Shown here: piece after piece, positions 27,218 through 36,424 of the stretch | How the letters are laid out: every line of letters begins with the position of its first letter | Position numbering within the stretch: position 1 is the stretch's first letter | NCBI GenBank assembly: GCA_015056055.1 | Contig: SVHC01000006.1 | Coordinates: 1-64,000 of the forward strand | Source of the DNA: Clostridiales bacterium | GTDB taxonomy: Bacteria; Bacillota; Clostridia; Christensenellales; Aristaeellaceae | Reading direction: 5' to 3' | Length of the DNA: 64,000 bases | Made by a program: the position numbers and the translations under genes | Notes under the pieces: model-generated | What the model was told of the DNA's origin: nothing | Database searches by the model: none | The model's input: only the letters and a program-made list of their open reading frames with translations

Positions 27218-27988
27218 TTATCCCAAATAGTGGCTCATGGCAAGCATCAGGCAGAATCCGATGAGCAATGAATAGGTGGATGCGCGTTCACATCCGTGCG
27301 CATGCGTTTCGGGAATCATCTCGTCGCTGATGACATAGAGCATCGTGCCGCCCGCAAAAGCCAGCGCAAAAGGCAGAATGGCCGACGAAATGCTCACGGC
27401 AAAATAGCCCAGCATCGTGCCGATTACCTCGACCACACCGGTTGCAATCGCAATTGCAAGTGTTCTTCCCGGGCGCATTCCGGCCGCCAGCATGGGTCCG
27501 ATAATAACCATGCCCTCCGGAATATTCTGCAGTGCAATACCTGCGGCAATCGTAAGCGCCTCGGCATTGTTGCCCGTTCCGAAGCCTACGCCCGCAGCTA
27601 TACCTTCAGGCAGATTGTGAATGGCAATGGCCATTACAAACAGAAGCACCTTGTTAAGCTGCGCGGTTTTGCCCGGATGCGTTTCCGTTTCCGCGCCGCT
27701 AAGCCTGTGCAGATGCGGAACCACCTTATCCATAAGGTTCAGGCACAGTGCGCCGCAGAAAATTCCGATCACGGCAACCGGAATCGCAAACGCCGCATGC
27801 TGCTCCATTCCGTATTCCACCGAAGGCAGAATCAGACCGATTACCGCCGCCGCAAGCATAACGCCCGCCGCAAACGAAAGTACGATATCACTGAATTTGT
27901 GCGAAATCTTTTTGAATGCGAAACCCATAATCGCGCCGATTATAGTCGCACCGCCCACGCCCAGCGCGGTAAGAAGAACCATCTGCAT
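27218..27988 (-). CDS. ZIP-family divalent metal transporter
   Basis: This 256-residue protein has eight predicted transmembrane helices. Helices IV and V hold the metal-binding motifs AIHNLPEGIAAGVGFGTG and ALQNIPEGMVIIGPM, typical of ZIP (ZupT-type) zinc, iron or manganese importers. A histidine-containing loop (PHLHRLSGAETETH) lies before helix IV. The start ATG at 27988 has AGAGGTG five bases upstream. No metal regulator is adjacent. Confidence 0.93.
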   Translation of the reverse strand: MQMVLLTALGVGGATIIGAIMGFAFKKISHKFSDIVLSFAAGVMLAAAVIGLILPSVEYGMEQHAAFAIPVAVIGIFCGALCLNLMDKVVPHLHRLSGAETETHPGKTAQLNKVLLFVMAIAIHNLPEGIAAGVGFGTGNNAEALTIAAGIALQNIPEGMVIIGPMLAAGMRPGRTLAIAIATGVVEVIGTMLGYFAVSISSAILPFALAFAGGTMLYVISDEMIPETHAHGCERASTYSLLIGFCLMLAMSHYLG

Positions 27989-28095
27989 AAAAGCACCTCT
28001 TCCCGGTATTACTGTACACAATTATACCACATATAATTCGCATTGAAGCACTCCGGCATACTTTTTGCCGTATTTTACTTATATGCCGCTTTTCT

Positions 28096-29130
28096 TTAGA
28101 TGCGCACCGCCACCTTGATTACGCCGTCCATACGCTTTTCGAAAATCTCATATCCCTTTTCGATATTCTTCAGCTCGCAGGTATGCGTGATCAAAGGCAG
28201 AGTATTGATTTTGCCCTGTGCAATGTGCTCCAAAATTTCCCGGCAGTCGCACCCGTCGACGCCGCCCGTTTTGAAAGTAAGATTCTTTCCGTACATCTCC
28301 GGCAGCGGAAGGCTCTGCGGCCCATCATACATGGCAACCACGGTGACCACCGCATTGGGCCGAGCACACTGCCACGCAAGGCGGAACGTATCTTCGCCGC
28401 CTGCGACCTCCAGCACCGCATCCGCGCCGCCGTGTTTGCTGTGCCTGAGCACAGTTTCAAGCACGTCCTCCGGCGAACACACGATTACGCCGGGATAGTT
28501 TTGCTTCACAAACGCCCGCCGCTCCTCAGCTTTTTCGCACACGATGATGCGGCCGGGATTTTTCAGCATCGCGCACAGAAGCGTGCATAGACCGGTCGGC
28601 CCTGCTCCCAAAATCAAAACCGTATCCCCGGGTGCAATTTCCGCAATACGCGCCGCCCAGAATCCCGTTGCCAGAACATCGCCCACCAAAAGCGCCTGTT
28701 CATCCGTCACATTATCCGGAATTTTCGTAAGCCCCTGATTTGCAAGCGGAACGCGCACATATTCGGCCTGACCGCCGTCAATCCGGCATCCAAGCGCCCA
28801 GCCGCCAAGCTTATCCGTGCAGTTGTTCACATATCCGTTTTTGCAGAAAAAGCATTCGCCGCAGAAGGTTTCCACATTCACAACCACGCGATCGCCTTTT
28901 TTGACCGCCGTAACCGCCTCGCCCGTTTCTTCCACAATGCCGACCATTTCATGCCCGACGGTGATCCCCGGCACGGCACGCGGCACAAAACCATGCTTTA
29001 TGTGCAGATCGCTGGAGCATATGCTCGCAAGCGTCACGCGCACGATGGCATCCTGCGCATTTTCAATCACGGGGCGTGATTTTTCCCGCAGTTCGAATTT
29101 CCCTTTTTCCACATATGTACAGGCAAGCAT
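28096..29130 (-). CDS. Zinc-dependent alcohol dehydrogenase (MDR family)
   Basis: This 344-residue medium-chain dehydrogenase has catalytic zinc ligands in SSDLHIKHG and GHEMVGIVEETG. A structural-zinc lobe (CGECFFCKNGYVNNC) and the coenzyme fold (TVLILGAGPTGLCTLLCAML) follow. It probably oxidises or reduces a short alcohol or polyol with NAD(P). The exact substrate cannot be read. It lies 14 nt downstream of the deformylase-like gene and may share its promoter. Confidence 0.92.
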   Translation of the reverse strand: MLACTYVEKGKFELREKSRPVIENAQDAIVRVTLASICSSDLHIKHGFVPRAVPGITVGHEMVGIVEETGEAVTAVKKGDRVVVNVETFCGECFFCKNGYVNNCTDKLGGWALGCRIDGGQAEYVRVPLANQGLTKIPDNVTDEQALLVGDVLATGFWAARIAEIAPGDTVLILGAGPTGLCTLLCAMLKNPGRIIVCEKAEERRAFVKQNYPGVIVCSPEDVLETVLRHSKHGGADAVLEVAGGEDTFRLAWQCARPNAVVTVVAMYDGPQSLPLPEMYGKNLTFKTGGVDGCDCREILEHIAQGKINTLPLITHTCELKNIEKGYEIFEKRMDGVIKVAVRI

Positions 29131-29144
29131 GTTTTCCTCTCCAC

Positions 29145-29558
29145 TTAAATCAGTATGCCGTTCAGGTGATCGATTTCGTGCTGAATGATCTGCGCGGTAA
29201 ATCCCGTGAACAGGCGCGTGTATTCCTTGAATTCCTTGCTGTAATAGCGCACCTTTATACTGTGGTATCTTTTCGTTTTTCTGGGACCGCCCAGAAGGGA
29301 AAGGCAGCTTTCCTCCGTTTCGTATTCGCCCGAATGGCTTACGATTTCCGGATTGAACATCAGCATGTACATGCCGCCGTTATCAATGGCAATAATGCGC
29401 TTTGTCACGCCGATCATATTGGCCGCCATACCCACGCAGGTGGCTTTGTGTGCGCGCAGCGTATCCAGAAGATCCTGCGCCGCATCCATATCTTCGCGCG
29501 TTGCTTCCTCGGATTTCTGCGCAAGGAAAATCGCATCGTGCATCAGTTCCCGTTTCAT
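29145..29558 (-). CDS. Peptide deformylase-like protein with an altered motif 1
   Basis: This 137-residue protein is a short peptide deformylase. Motif 2 (EESCLSLLGG, metal Cys85) and motif 3 (QHEIDHLNG, both metal His residues and the catalytic Glu) are intact. Motif 1, normally GxGLAAxQ, reads VGMAANMIG, so the conserved oxyanion Gln is Met48. The protein ends right after motif 3, without the usual C-terminal helix. It may act on a different N-terminal substrate or be less active. The main deformylase is presumably elsewhere on the chromosome. Confidence 0.85.
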   Translation of the reverse strand: MKRELMHDAIFLAQKSEEATREDMDAAQDLLDTLRAHKATCVGMAANMIGVTKRIIAIDNGGMYMLMFNPEIVSHSGEYETEESCLSLLGGPRKTKRYHSIKVRYYSKEFKEYTRLFTGFTAQIIQHEIDHLNGILI

Positions 29559-29593
29559 AATCTCCCTCTTTTCGCCGGGATTTTTCTGTTTGT

Positions 29594-29622
29594 ATTATAG
29601 CAAACACCGATGCCGTTCACAA
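29594..29622 (-). promoter_or_regulatory. Promoter for the deformylase-like gene
   Basis: Minus strand TTGTGA, 17 bp, TATAAT. The -10 is perfect and the -35 weak. Confidence 0.6.
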
Positions 29623-29635
29623 GCCTTTTTCTCAA

Positions 29636-29664
29636 TTGACAATTGCCTCCGTTTCCGCTATACT
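29636..29664 (+). promoter_or_regulatory. Sigma-A promoter for the first URO-D family gene
   Basis: TTGACA, 17 bp, TATACT, about 44 nt before the ATG. It lies back to back with the leftward promoter. Confidence 0.8.
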
Positions 29665-29707
29665 GATAATAGTATATTATTGCTTATTATATTGGAGGCG
29701 TACATAT

Positions 29708-30682
29708 ATGACCGGTAAACAGAGAATGATTCAGGCTTTTAAGCGCGAACCCATCAGCGGTCATGCTCCGCATTTTGAACTGGTCTATTTCCTCACCATG
29801 GAAAAATTCGGCAAGGTTCATCCCTCCCACCGCGCATTTGGCCAGTGGAAGCAGATGTCCAAAAAAGAGCAGCAGGCTCAGATCGACGACGTTGCAGATT
29901 GCTTCATCCAGATCGCCGAAACCTACCATCATGACGCCATCTTTATCCACAATCCCTGGGAGATCGACGTTAAGTACATTCTTGAAAGCATCCGCAAAAA
30001 GTCCGGCGACCAGTATCTGCTGATGATTCACGGCGATACCACCTTCGGCGTTCCCAACGGCGATGAGATGATGGAATTCTCCGTCAGGATGTACGAAGAA
30101 CCTGAAGAGCTCCACGATATCGCCAAGCGCAATGTGGAAAATGCCGTTCGCAATGCAGAAATACTCAAAAAGCAAGGATGCCTGGATTGCTTCGCCCTGT
30201 GCTCCGACTATGCATTCAACGTAAATCCCTTCTTCACCCCGGATCAGTTCGCTGAGTTCGTTGCTCCCTATCTCAAGCAGACCATCGACGAGTACCGCAA
30301 GCTGGGCTTCTGGACGATCAAGCACACCGACGGCAACATCAATCCCATTCTGGATCAGATCGTAAATGCCGGACCCGATGCGCTGCACTCCATCGACCCG
30401 CAGGGCTACATGAATCTTGCAGACGTTCGCGCCAAGTACAGCGACCGCATCTGCACCATCGGCAACGTAAACTGCGGCCTTCTGCAGACCGGCACGCAGG
30501 AAGAAGCCGATGCGGACGTTCGCCGCTGCCTGCACGAGGGTATGGACGACGGCAAGAACGGCTTCGTATTCTCCACCTCCAACTGCGTATACACCGGTCT
30601 TGACCTTGCCCGCTACGAGCGCATGGTCGAAATCTGGCAGAACGAAGGCATCTACGAAAAGCGCCCCGCACTGGCGAAGTAA
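29708..30682 (+). CDS. Uroporphyrinogen decarboxylase (URO-D) family protein
   Basis: This 324-residue TIM-barrel protein of the URO-D/MtaA superfamily begins MTGKQRMIQAFKREP, and IKHTDGNINPILDQIVNAGPDALHSIDP is typical. The N-terminal Arg pattern of true HemE (RQAGRYLP) is absent, so it is not the haem enzyme. MtaA/CmuA relatives transfer methyl groups from corrinoid proteins to thiols, but no corrinoid protein is nearby. A carbohydrate- or methoxy-linked role is conjecture. ATG 29708 has GGAGG upstream. Confidence 0.85.
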   Translation: MTGKQRMIQAFKREPISGHAPHFELVYFLTMEKFGKVHPSHRAFGQWKQMSKKEQQAQIDDVADCFIQIAETYHHDAIFIHNPWEIDVKYILESIRKKSGDQYLLMIHGDTTFGVPNGDEMMEFSVRMYEEPEELHDIAKRNVENAVRNAEILKKQGCLDCFALCSDYAFNVNPFFTPDQFAEFVAPYLKQTIDEYRKLGFWTIKHTDGNINPILDQIVNAGPDALHSIDPQGYMNLADVRAKYSDRICTIGNVNCGLLQTGTQEEADADVRRCLHEGMDDGKNGFVFSTSNCVYTGLDLARYERMVEIWQNEGIYEKRPALAK

Positions 30683-30697
30683 TACTTTATGCTCAAG

Positions 30698-30724
30698 CAG
30701 CCCTGACCGCATCGGTCAGGGCTG
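30698..30724 (+). terminator. Terminator after the URO-D family gene
   Basis: CAGCCCTGACC/GGTCAGGGCTG, 11-bp perfect stem with a 5-nt loop, followed by TATTTTTA. It may also serve the convergent alpha-mannosidase gene. Confidence 0.85.
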
Positions 30725-30769
30725 TATTTTTACCTTTCACGGCAAACGTGCTATTCAGTTACATCTTCC

Positions 30770-33289
30770 TTACACTCTGATCGTCAGCGGTGCAAAGCCC
30801 TTCGCCTCAACCGAATCCGCATTAAAACGCGCATTTTCCACTTCAGACAGTTCGCACCGGCGCACAACTTCTTCCTTTACAAGACTGCCGGACGCCTTTA
30901 CAGATACCGTTTCGCCCATATTGAACGCACGTACAACAGTACCTTCCCCATCCCATGCACGTTTCACGCTGACAACAGGCATCTCGTTTGAACCTTCCAG
31001 ACAGATCAGCGTTTCGGCATGCTTGATAATGCCATCTTCCGTTGCCTTGCCCGCTTCAATCACGCAGCCGGCATGATAATTGGCGGACGCCGCCATCTGC
31101 TTTTCACAGCCGACACTCAGCGCATATTCATGAACAATTTCGCCGATCATGCTTCCCTTGGGCGTGGGATGGTTTGCTCCGGCTGCAGGTCCCAACTGGG
31201 AAGTGCAGCGCAGAAGTTCAAGACAGTCGCCCTCATATGCCGTGACCGTTCCCTGGAAAATGGTAAGATCTCCCATTTCCAGATAATCCGTAAACGGATG
31301 CTCAAGCCATTCACCTTCGCAGTATGCAGGACGGTCTACGCGCACATAGTGGTCGCAGGCAACGGTTTTTGCGCCTGTCGGGAACTGTGCCCGCAGGCAA
31401 TGGTCACCCACAAGGTTGTTGATCGTAAGCTTCACGCGCGCCTCGGGGCGGCCGCGGAAAAGAGATACGCTCAGTACGGCTTCCGCACGGTTGCCCACGC
31501 GAACGGTTGCCTCAGCGCGGCTTTCCACCGCATCGGACGTAATCTTCCATCCGTCCACGCATTCGCCGTACACTTCCTCGGGATTCTCGGGCTCATGATG
31601 CGTATAGGCATTGCCCGCTTCCAGCCTGTCCAGCAGTTTGTTGAGTCCGTCCGCTTTCTTTCCGGATGCAAGGTCGCAAATGCCGAACGTTCCGTCCGCA
31701 TTCAGAGTAACCTTGGTAAATTCATTGCGCAGGACATTTGCACCGGTTTCCATGGCGTGAGCCTTTTGCTCACCCGGCAGCAGATACCAGCACTTCCAGC
31801 CGGCAGCAGGCATATCTTCCGCCGTAAACGTCAGGCGAACCACGGTGAATACATGTCTGTCCGGTCTGTTTTCCGGTGAATCCTTGGAAAGCACCTGTGC
31901 CATGAGCGTTTTGGTCATATACACGCTTTCCAGATCGTTGTTCTTATTGCAGATCCATTTTGCACGGCAGGGAACTTCACGTCCGTTTTCGTCCACAAGG
32001 CGATAATTCTCAAACTGGAACCTTCTCGGAATACGCACAAGGCTGTCCACAACGCAGGAACCTTCCACGCCGCCGCCCTTAAATACCATGATTGGAACGC
32101 TGCCTTCAGGCCCGCCCGCTTCCAGCGAATTTGCCAGAATGCGGATTGCCTCATCGCGCAGATAATCGCCCGTGCGGAGGATATCGTCCATGCGTGCAAG
32201 CATATCGGCGTGTACCTCGTCCAGCGAGCAGCCGCAGATGGAATCGTGCGGATGGCAGGCGATAACGCCCTTCCACAGCTTATCGAGATAACCCTTCGGA
32301 TACTTGCCAAGTCCCGTTTCGGCGACCACCGCCCACAGGGGATCCAGATGGTACTGCATCATGCGTTCGCAGGCGAGGTTGGCAATTTTGGTATCCATGC
32401 GGCTGGAAAGCGTTCCGTTGAGGAAGGTATCTTTCTTTTCAGGCGTGCCGCGCATCTCACCCTCATACGGCGGCAGCGGATACTTCGCCACCTCGCGCAT
32501 GTAATCCTCGGTGTTGGCAAAAATCAGGTCGTATTTATCCTGATGATTCTGAATGTAATCCACCAGTTCAAGCAGCGATTCGCGCGGTTCCATATGGTCC
32601 ACGCCCACAGACAGATATACAGCCGGCGCACACGAACGCGCAAGGAACTTATCCGCTTCCTGCAAGAAGACCCGCACGGCATCGACAATATCGAACTTCA
32701 TATTGACGTCCGAAAAAATATCATACCAGATGTTCGGATAGCTCAAAAACAGGCCGCTGCCATAGCCCTGGGCAACGCAGGCAACATTCGATCCGTCCTT
32801 TGAACTCCATCGGCATTCCAGCTTTTCCAGGCCGGGATTTCCGCGTGAAAAATTGGCATATTCAATGCCGAATCCGTTCAGAATCTGCGGAAGCGCCGCT
32901 ATGCTGCCGAAAGAGTCGGGAACATAGCCTTCCATCATAGGTTTGCCGCCCATTTTCTCCACAAGCTCGAATCCGTAATGCAGATTGCGCACAGTGGATT
33001 CATAGCTTTCCATTTCCTGGTCCGCCAGCACGTACCACGGACCCGCCTTAATTGCACCGCGCTTGAGCGCCGCGGTCAAGCGTTCCCGATTTTCCGGGCA
33101 GATATCCAGATAATCGTCAAGCACGATGGACTGTCCGTCCAGCATAAAGCGATATTCCGGGTATTTTTCCACCAGATCCAGAGCCTTATCCATCAGGTGG
33201 GCAAGGCGCACCTTGAACTGGCCAAGCGTCATTACCCATTCGCGGTCCCAATGTGTGGTGGGCACGATATAAGCAGGAATCCTTTTCAT
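30770..33289 (-). CDS. GH38 alpha-mannosidase
   Basis: This 839-residue cytoplasmic enzyme has the N-terminal catalytic (alpha/beta)7 domain with HWDREW (zinc ligands) and GYVPDSFGSIAALPQIL. The nucleophile Asp is expected in the mid-domain. HPHDSICGCSLDEVHADML is the usual helical-domain signature, and C-terminal beta-sandwich domains follow. It removes alpha-linked mannose from N-glycan or mannan fragments. I chose ATG 33289 behind GGGAGAAG. A perfect promoter lies upstream. It is divergent from the six-hairpin-type protein gene. Confidence 0.93.
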   Translation of the reverse strand: MKRIPAYIVPTTHWDREWVMTLGQFKVRLAHLMDKALDLVEKYPEYRFMLDGQSIVLDDYLDICPENRERLTAALKRGAIKAGPWYVLADQEMESYESTVRNLHYGFELVEKMGGKPMMEGYVPDSFGSIAALPQILNGFGIEYANFSRGNPGLEKLECRWSSKDGSNVACVAQGYGSGLFLSYPNIWYDIFSDVNMKFDIVDAVRVFLQEADKFLARSCAPAVYLSVGVDHMEPRESLLELVDYIQNHQDKYDLIFANTEDYMREVAKYPLPPYEGEMRGTPEKKDTFLNGTLSSRMDTKIANLACERMMQYHLDPLWAVVAETGLGKYPKGYLDKLWKGVIACHPHDSICGCSLDEVHADMLARMDDILRTGDYLRDEAIRILANSLEAGGPEGSVPIMVFKGGGVEGSCVVDSLVRIPRRFQFENYRLVDENGREVPCRAKWICNKNNDLESVYMTKTLMAQVLSKDSPENRPDRHVFTVVRLTFTAEDMPAAGWKCWYLLPGEQKAHAMETGANVLRNEFTKVTLNADGTFGICDLASGKKADGLNKLLDRLEAGNAYTHHEPENPEEVYGECVDGWKITSDAVESRAEATVRVGNRAEAVLSVSLFRGRPEARVKLTINNLVGDHCLRAQFPTGAKTVACDHYVRVDRPAYCEGEWLEHPFTDYLEMGDLTIFQGTVTAYEGDCLELLRCTSQLGPAAGANHPTPKGSMIGEIVHEYALSVGCEKQMAASANYHAGCVIEAGKATEDGIIKHAETLICLEGSNEMPVVSVKRAWDGEGTVVRAFNMGETVSVKASGSLVKEEVVRRCELSEVENARFNADSVEAKGFAPLTIRV

Positions 33290-33335
33290 AATGCTTCTCC
33301 CATAAAACACAGATATGCTTGTTTTTCTTATGCTA

Positions 33336-33364
33336 ATTATACTTTTTGCCGCATATTCTGTCAA
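33336..33364 (-). promoter_or_regulatory. Sigma-A promoter for the alpha-mannosidase gene
   Basis: Minus strand TTGACA, 17 bp, TATAAT, a perfect consensus. Confidence 0.85.
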
Positions 33365-33371
33365 GAAATCG

Positions 33372-33400
33372 TTGGCAAGCGGCACTGTTTCTGGTAGAAT
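33372..33400 (+). promoter_or_regulatory. Promoter for the six-hairpin-type protein gene
   Basis: TTGGCA, 17 bp, TAGAAT. Its -35 lies only 7 bp from the -35 of the leftward promoter, so one regulator could control both genes. Confidence 0.7.
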
Positions 33401-33437
33401 AGGAGCAATGGCTTTCTATTACAGAAAGGGGATTCAC

Positions 33438-35528
33438 ATGCTTATCGAAAATCATTACGGTTTTTCCGGCAGTTCCACCCGCGTCCTCTCCGGCGCGGAT
33501 GAAACACGCTTTATCGCCCTGGAAGCATCGAATGATGCCGCCTACTGGGTACAATGGACGCTGCATGCGCCCATCTCTGAAACTTACATCATGCTCCCCG
33601 CATGCGCCTATGACGGAAACCGGTTCGAGGGCGTCCATCGTCGCTATCCGCCCATGTTCACCGAAGATGAAATGGGCGTTGACGTACCCACCCGCATGAC
33701 GGAAGTTCCCCGTCTTTCCCCCGAAGGCGATTCCTTCATGGACGTGACCACCGGCGACCTTTCCACGCCCTGTGTATGCGTTCTGAACAAAAAGAACCGG
33801 ACTGCGTTCATGGTCTTTTTTGAGCAGGGCGCGCATTCTCTCAATCACGGCGTGACCCTTGAGCAGGAGGGTGACAAGCTCCACATTGTCCTGCGCGCAC
33901 CCGCAAAGCGCCGTTTGGTTTATCGCTGGTATGAGGGTTATCCTTCCCTGCGCGAAAATCCGGAAGCCGATGCACCGCTTCATGTAAACGCAGGCGATGA
34001 AACCGTTATCACGCACCGCGTTTTTGCCATGCCCTGCAGGGACATTCCCGAACTGTACCGCATCTTCTTTGAAAAGCGCGCACTTCTCTACCGTGCCGCC
34101 TCGCATGCGTCGCTGCCCTTCTCTGCCGCATGGGACATGTCCGAAGAGCAGTACAATCTCGTGCATTTTGATGAAAAAAACGGCTTCTACACGCTGCAGG
34201 CAATCGATACCGTCGGCTGCGGCACCGACGCCTACCAGCCCGGCTGGGTCGGAGGGGGCATGTCCACGCTTCCGCTCATGGTAAACGGAAGTGAGCTTTC
34301 CTTTAACCGTTCCATGCGCGCGCTGGATTTCTCCGCAAAATACCAGAGCAAAAAAGGCTTCTATTACGGCGTAGTAAATTTTGATACGGTCATGCACGAC
34401 TGTTTCGGTCACTACGGCGACAAATATAATATGCTCCTTATCCGCAAGCACGCTGATCTGGTCTACTTCATGTTCAAGCAGATCGAAGTTCTGAAGAAAA
34501 TGGGCAAGTCCGTGCCGGAGAATATCCTCACAAGTGCTACCCGCGCGGCGGATGCGCTGGTTTCCCTCTGGAAGCAGTACGGCCAGCTCGGGCAGTTTGT
34601 AAATGCCGAAACCGGCGAAATCGTTGTGGGCGGTTCTACCTCCGGCGCAATCGCACCTGCCGCTCTGTGTGCTGCCGCTATCGTAACCGGGAACGCCGTC
34701 TATGCCGAAGCCGCCCGCGAAATCGGCCGCTTCTTCTATCGTACTGCAACCCTTACCGGCGTTACCACCGGCGGTCCCGGTGAAATCCTGCAGGCTCCTG
34801 ATTCCGAAAGCTCCGCAGCACTGCTTGAAAGCTTCGTCGCGCTCTATGATATGGACGAAACCGATGAATGGCTCAAAATGGCCTGCGACGCCGCTCATCA
34901 GCTGGCAAGCTGGGTTGTTCCCTACGATTACGAATTCCCGAAGACAGGCCAGTTTGGCCGCCTTGGCATCCGCTCTGCAGGCAGCGTATGGGCCAATGTG
35001 CAGAACAAGCATTCTTCCCCCGGCCTGTGCACGCTGAGCGCAGCCTCCCTTCTGAAACTGTACCGCGCCACCGGAAACGAAAACTATCTGCGCATGATGC
35101 GTGAAATTGCGCATTTCATTCCGCAGGTCGCCTCCCGCCCGGACCGCCCGGTTCTCAACTTTGCAAACGAACCGCTTCTCCCCGGAAAAATGTGCGAGCG
35201 TGTCAATCTTTCCGACTGGGAAGGACAGAATAATGTAGGCGGTTCCATTTTCGGCCCCTGTTCCTGGCCGGAGGTCAGCATGATGCTCAACTGGACAGAA
35301 GTTCCCGGCATCTATGCCATCCCTTCGCGCGGCGTGCTGTGCGTGTCCGACCACGTGAATGCACGTCTTGAAAATGGCCGCATCGTTATCGAAAACCCCA
35401 CCACCTACCCCGCACGCGTAAAAGTTATGATCGAAACGGAAGAATCGCTCTCCCGTCCCATGGGACTTTACTGGCTGGATGCCTTCCGGATTGTAAATGT
35501 TGAAAGCGGAGAAACCGTGGTTATCTAA
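33438..35528 (+). CDS. Putative six-hairpin glycosidase-like protein
   Basis: This 696-residue cytoplasmic protein has a beta-sandwich-like N-terminal third (to about 230). Next comes a helical domain with repeated paired helices (for example GAIAPAALCAAAIVTGNAVY, SESSAALLESFVALYDMDET and LCTLSAASLLKLYRATG) in the style of (alpha/alpha)6 barrels. A short beta C-terminal region follows. Such proteins include glycoside hydrolases and polysaccharide lyases. I cannot assign a family or catalytic residues. It faces the alpha-mannosidase gene, suggesting a shared glycan substrate. ATG 33438 has AAGGGG upstream. Confidence 0.7.
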   Translation: MLIENHYGFSGSSTRVLSGADETRFIALEASNDAAYWVQWTLHAPISETYIMLPACAYDGNRFEGVHRRYPPMFTEDEMGVDVPTRMTEVPRLSPEGDSFMDVTTGDLSTPCVCVLNKKNRTAFMVFFEQGAHSLNHGVTLEQEGDKLHIVLRAPAKRRLVYRWYEGYPSLRENPEADAPLHVNAGDETVITHRVFAMPCRDIPELYRIFFEKRALLYRAASHASLPFSAAWDMSEEQYNLVHFDEKNGFYTLQAIDTVGCGTDAYQPGWVGGGMSTLPLMVNGSELSFNRSMRALDFSAKYQSKKGFYYGVVNFDTVMHDCFGHYGDKYNMLLIRKHADLVYFMFKQIEVLKKMGKSVPENILTSATRAADALVSLWKQYGQLGQFVNAETGEIVVGGSTSGAIAPAALCAAAIVTGNAVYAEAAREIGRFFYRTATLTGVTTGGPGEILQAPDSESSAALLESFVALYDMDETDEWLKMACDAAHQLASWVVPYDYEFPKTGQFGRLGIRSAGSVWANVQNKHSSPGLCTLSAASLLKLYRATGNENYLRMMREIAHFIPQVASRPDRPVLNFANEPLLPGKMCERVNLSDWEGQNNVGGSIFGPCSWPEVSMMLNWTEVPGIYAIPSRGVLCVSDHVNARLENGRIVIENPTTYPARVKVMIETEESLSRPMGLYWLDAFRIVNVESGETVVI

Positions 35529-35544
35529 CGCGGCAAATACGTTG

Positions 35545-35576
35545 ACAGGCACAGCGATTTGAACTGCTGTGCCTGT
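35545..35576 (+). terminator. Hairpin after the six-hairpin-type protein gene
   Basis: Perfect 11-bp arms ACAGGCACAGC/GCTGTGCCTGT. The following T tract is weak (TCTTGT) and overlaps the next gene's -35. Confidence 0.6.
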
Positions 35577-35578
35577 TC

Positions 35579-35607
35579 TTGTAAAATCCACTTTTGTGTG
35601 ATAATAT
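35579..35607 (+). promoter_or_regulatory. Promoter for the nucleoside phosphorylase-like gene
   Basis: TTGTAA, 17 bp, TAATAT, about 40 nt before the chosen ATG. Confidence 0.55.
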
Positions 35608-35650
35608 GTACCAAATCAAAACGTCAATATGCATTTTCGAGGACAGTAAT

Positions 35651-36400
35651 ATGATTATCGATTGTTACGACATCAAAACAGAACCCATTATCAGTATGCG
35701 TGATTTTTATGGAGAACCCAAACACATTCTGGACATTTGCCTGATTATATTTTCAAAAGATATCCATACACATTTGCTGAACACCTATGACTGCGAAGAA
35801 ATTGGACTTCTGACAGCGTGTAACGGAAACATCGTCATCTACAAAATGAACTACAAAGGTACCGATATTGCTTTTTACTTAACCGGCATAGGTTCTGCTG
35901 TTGCTTCTTCGATGTGCTACGAAACAAGCTGGCTTACAGGCGCGACAAAATTTATTATGTTTGGTTCCTGCGGAAGCCTGAACAGAGAAAAAACAGACGG
36001 AAAATTTATCATCCCGACAGAAAGTTATCGTGGCGAAGGATGCTCTTACTATTATGCTCCGCCATCTGACTACATAGAAATTAAAAACAGCGCTAAGCTT
36101 TCGGCTATATTTGGAGAATTGGCTGTTCCTTATGTGGCAGGAAAAGTTTGGACTACCGATTCTATGCTGAGAGAAACCGTAGGGCTGGTCGAAAAACGAA
36201 GGGCAGAAGGCTGCATTGCTGTTGAAATGGAACTGTCAGGCGTACAAGCCGTGTGCGATTTCTACAATTTGGAATTGTATGATTTTCTGGAAGCCGGAGA
36301 TGTGCTGGAATCCAGCGGCTATGAAGTTGAAGGACTTCATGCTGCAAATCACAATCTGGGCAAGCTATATATTGCGCTTGAAACGGCATTGCGCTTATAA
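35651..36400 (+). CDS. Nucleoside phosphorylase-superfamily protein
   Basis: This 249-residue protein resembles the PNP/UDP family. It shows GIGSAVASSMCYETSWLTGATK and FIMFGSCGSL (the phosphate/base pocket glycine region), then EGCIAVEMELSGVQAVCDFY, the conserved Glu-Met-Glu that binds the ribose hydroxyls. It probably cleaves a purine or uridine nucleoside with phosphate. Substrate is not readable. The ATG at 35651 is preceded by GAGGA, and an earlier in-frame ATG at 35594 lacks this. The gene is visibly more AT-rich than its neighbours, which suggests transfer. Confidence 0.85.
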   Translation: MIIDCYDIKTEPIISMRDFYGEPKHILDICLIIFSKDIHTHLLNTYDCEEIGLLTACNGNIVIYKMNYKGTDIAFYLTGIGSAVASSMCYETSWLTGATKFIMFGSCGSLNREKTDGKFIIPTESYRGEGCSYYYAPPSDYIEIKNSAKLSAIFGELAVPYVAGKVWTTDSMLRETVGLVEKRRAEGCIAVEMELSGVQAVCDFYNLELYDFLEAGDVLESSGYEVEGLHAANHNLGKLYIALETALRL

Positions 36401-36424
36401 CCGATTTATAAATGCCGATGCGGA

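Noticed and set aside
29708-30682. Haem-pathway HemE
   Set aside because: The conserved HemE N-terminal Arg-containing motif is absent, and no other haem gene is near.
33333-35591. 752-codon frame antisense to the six-hairpin-type protein gene
   Set aside because: Shadow frame without a ribosome site. The rightward frame has normal codon use and a promoter.
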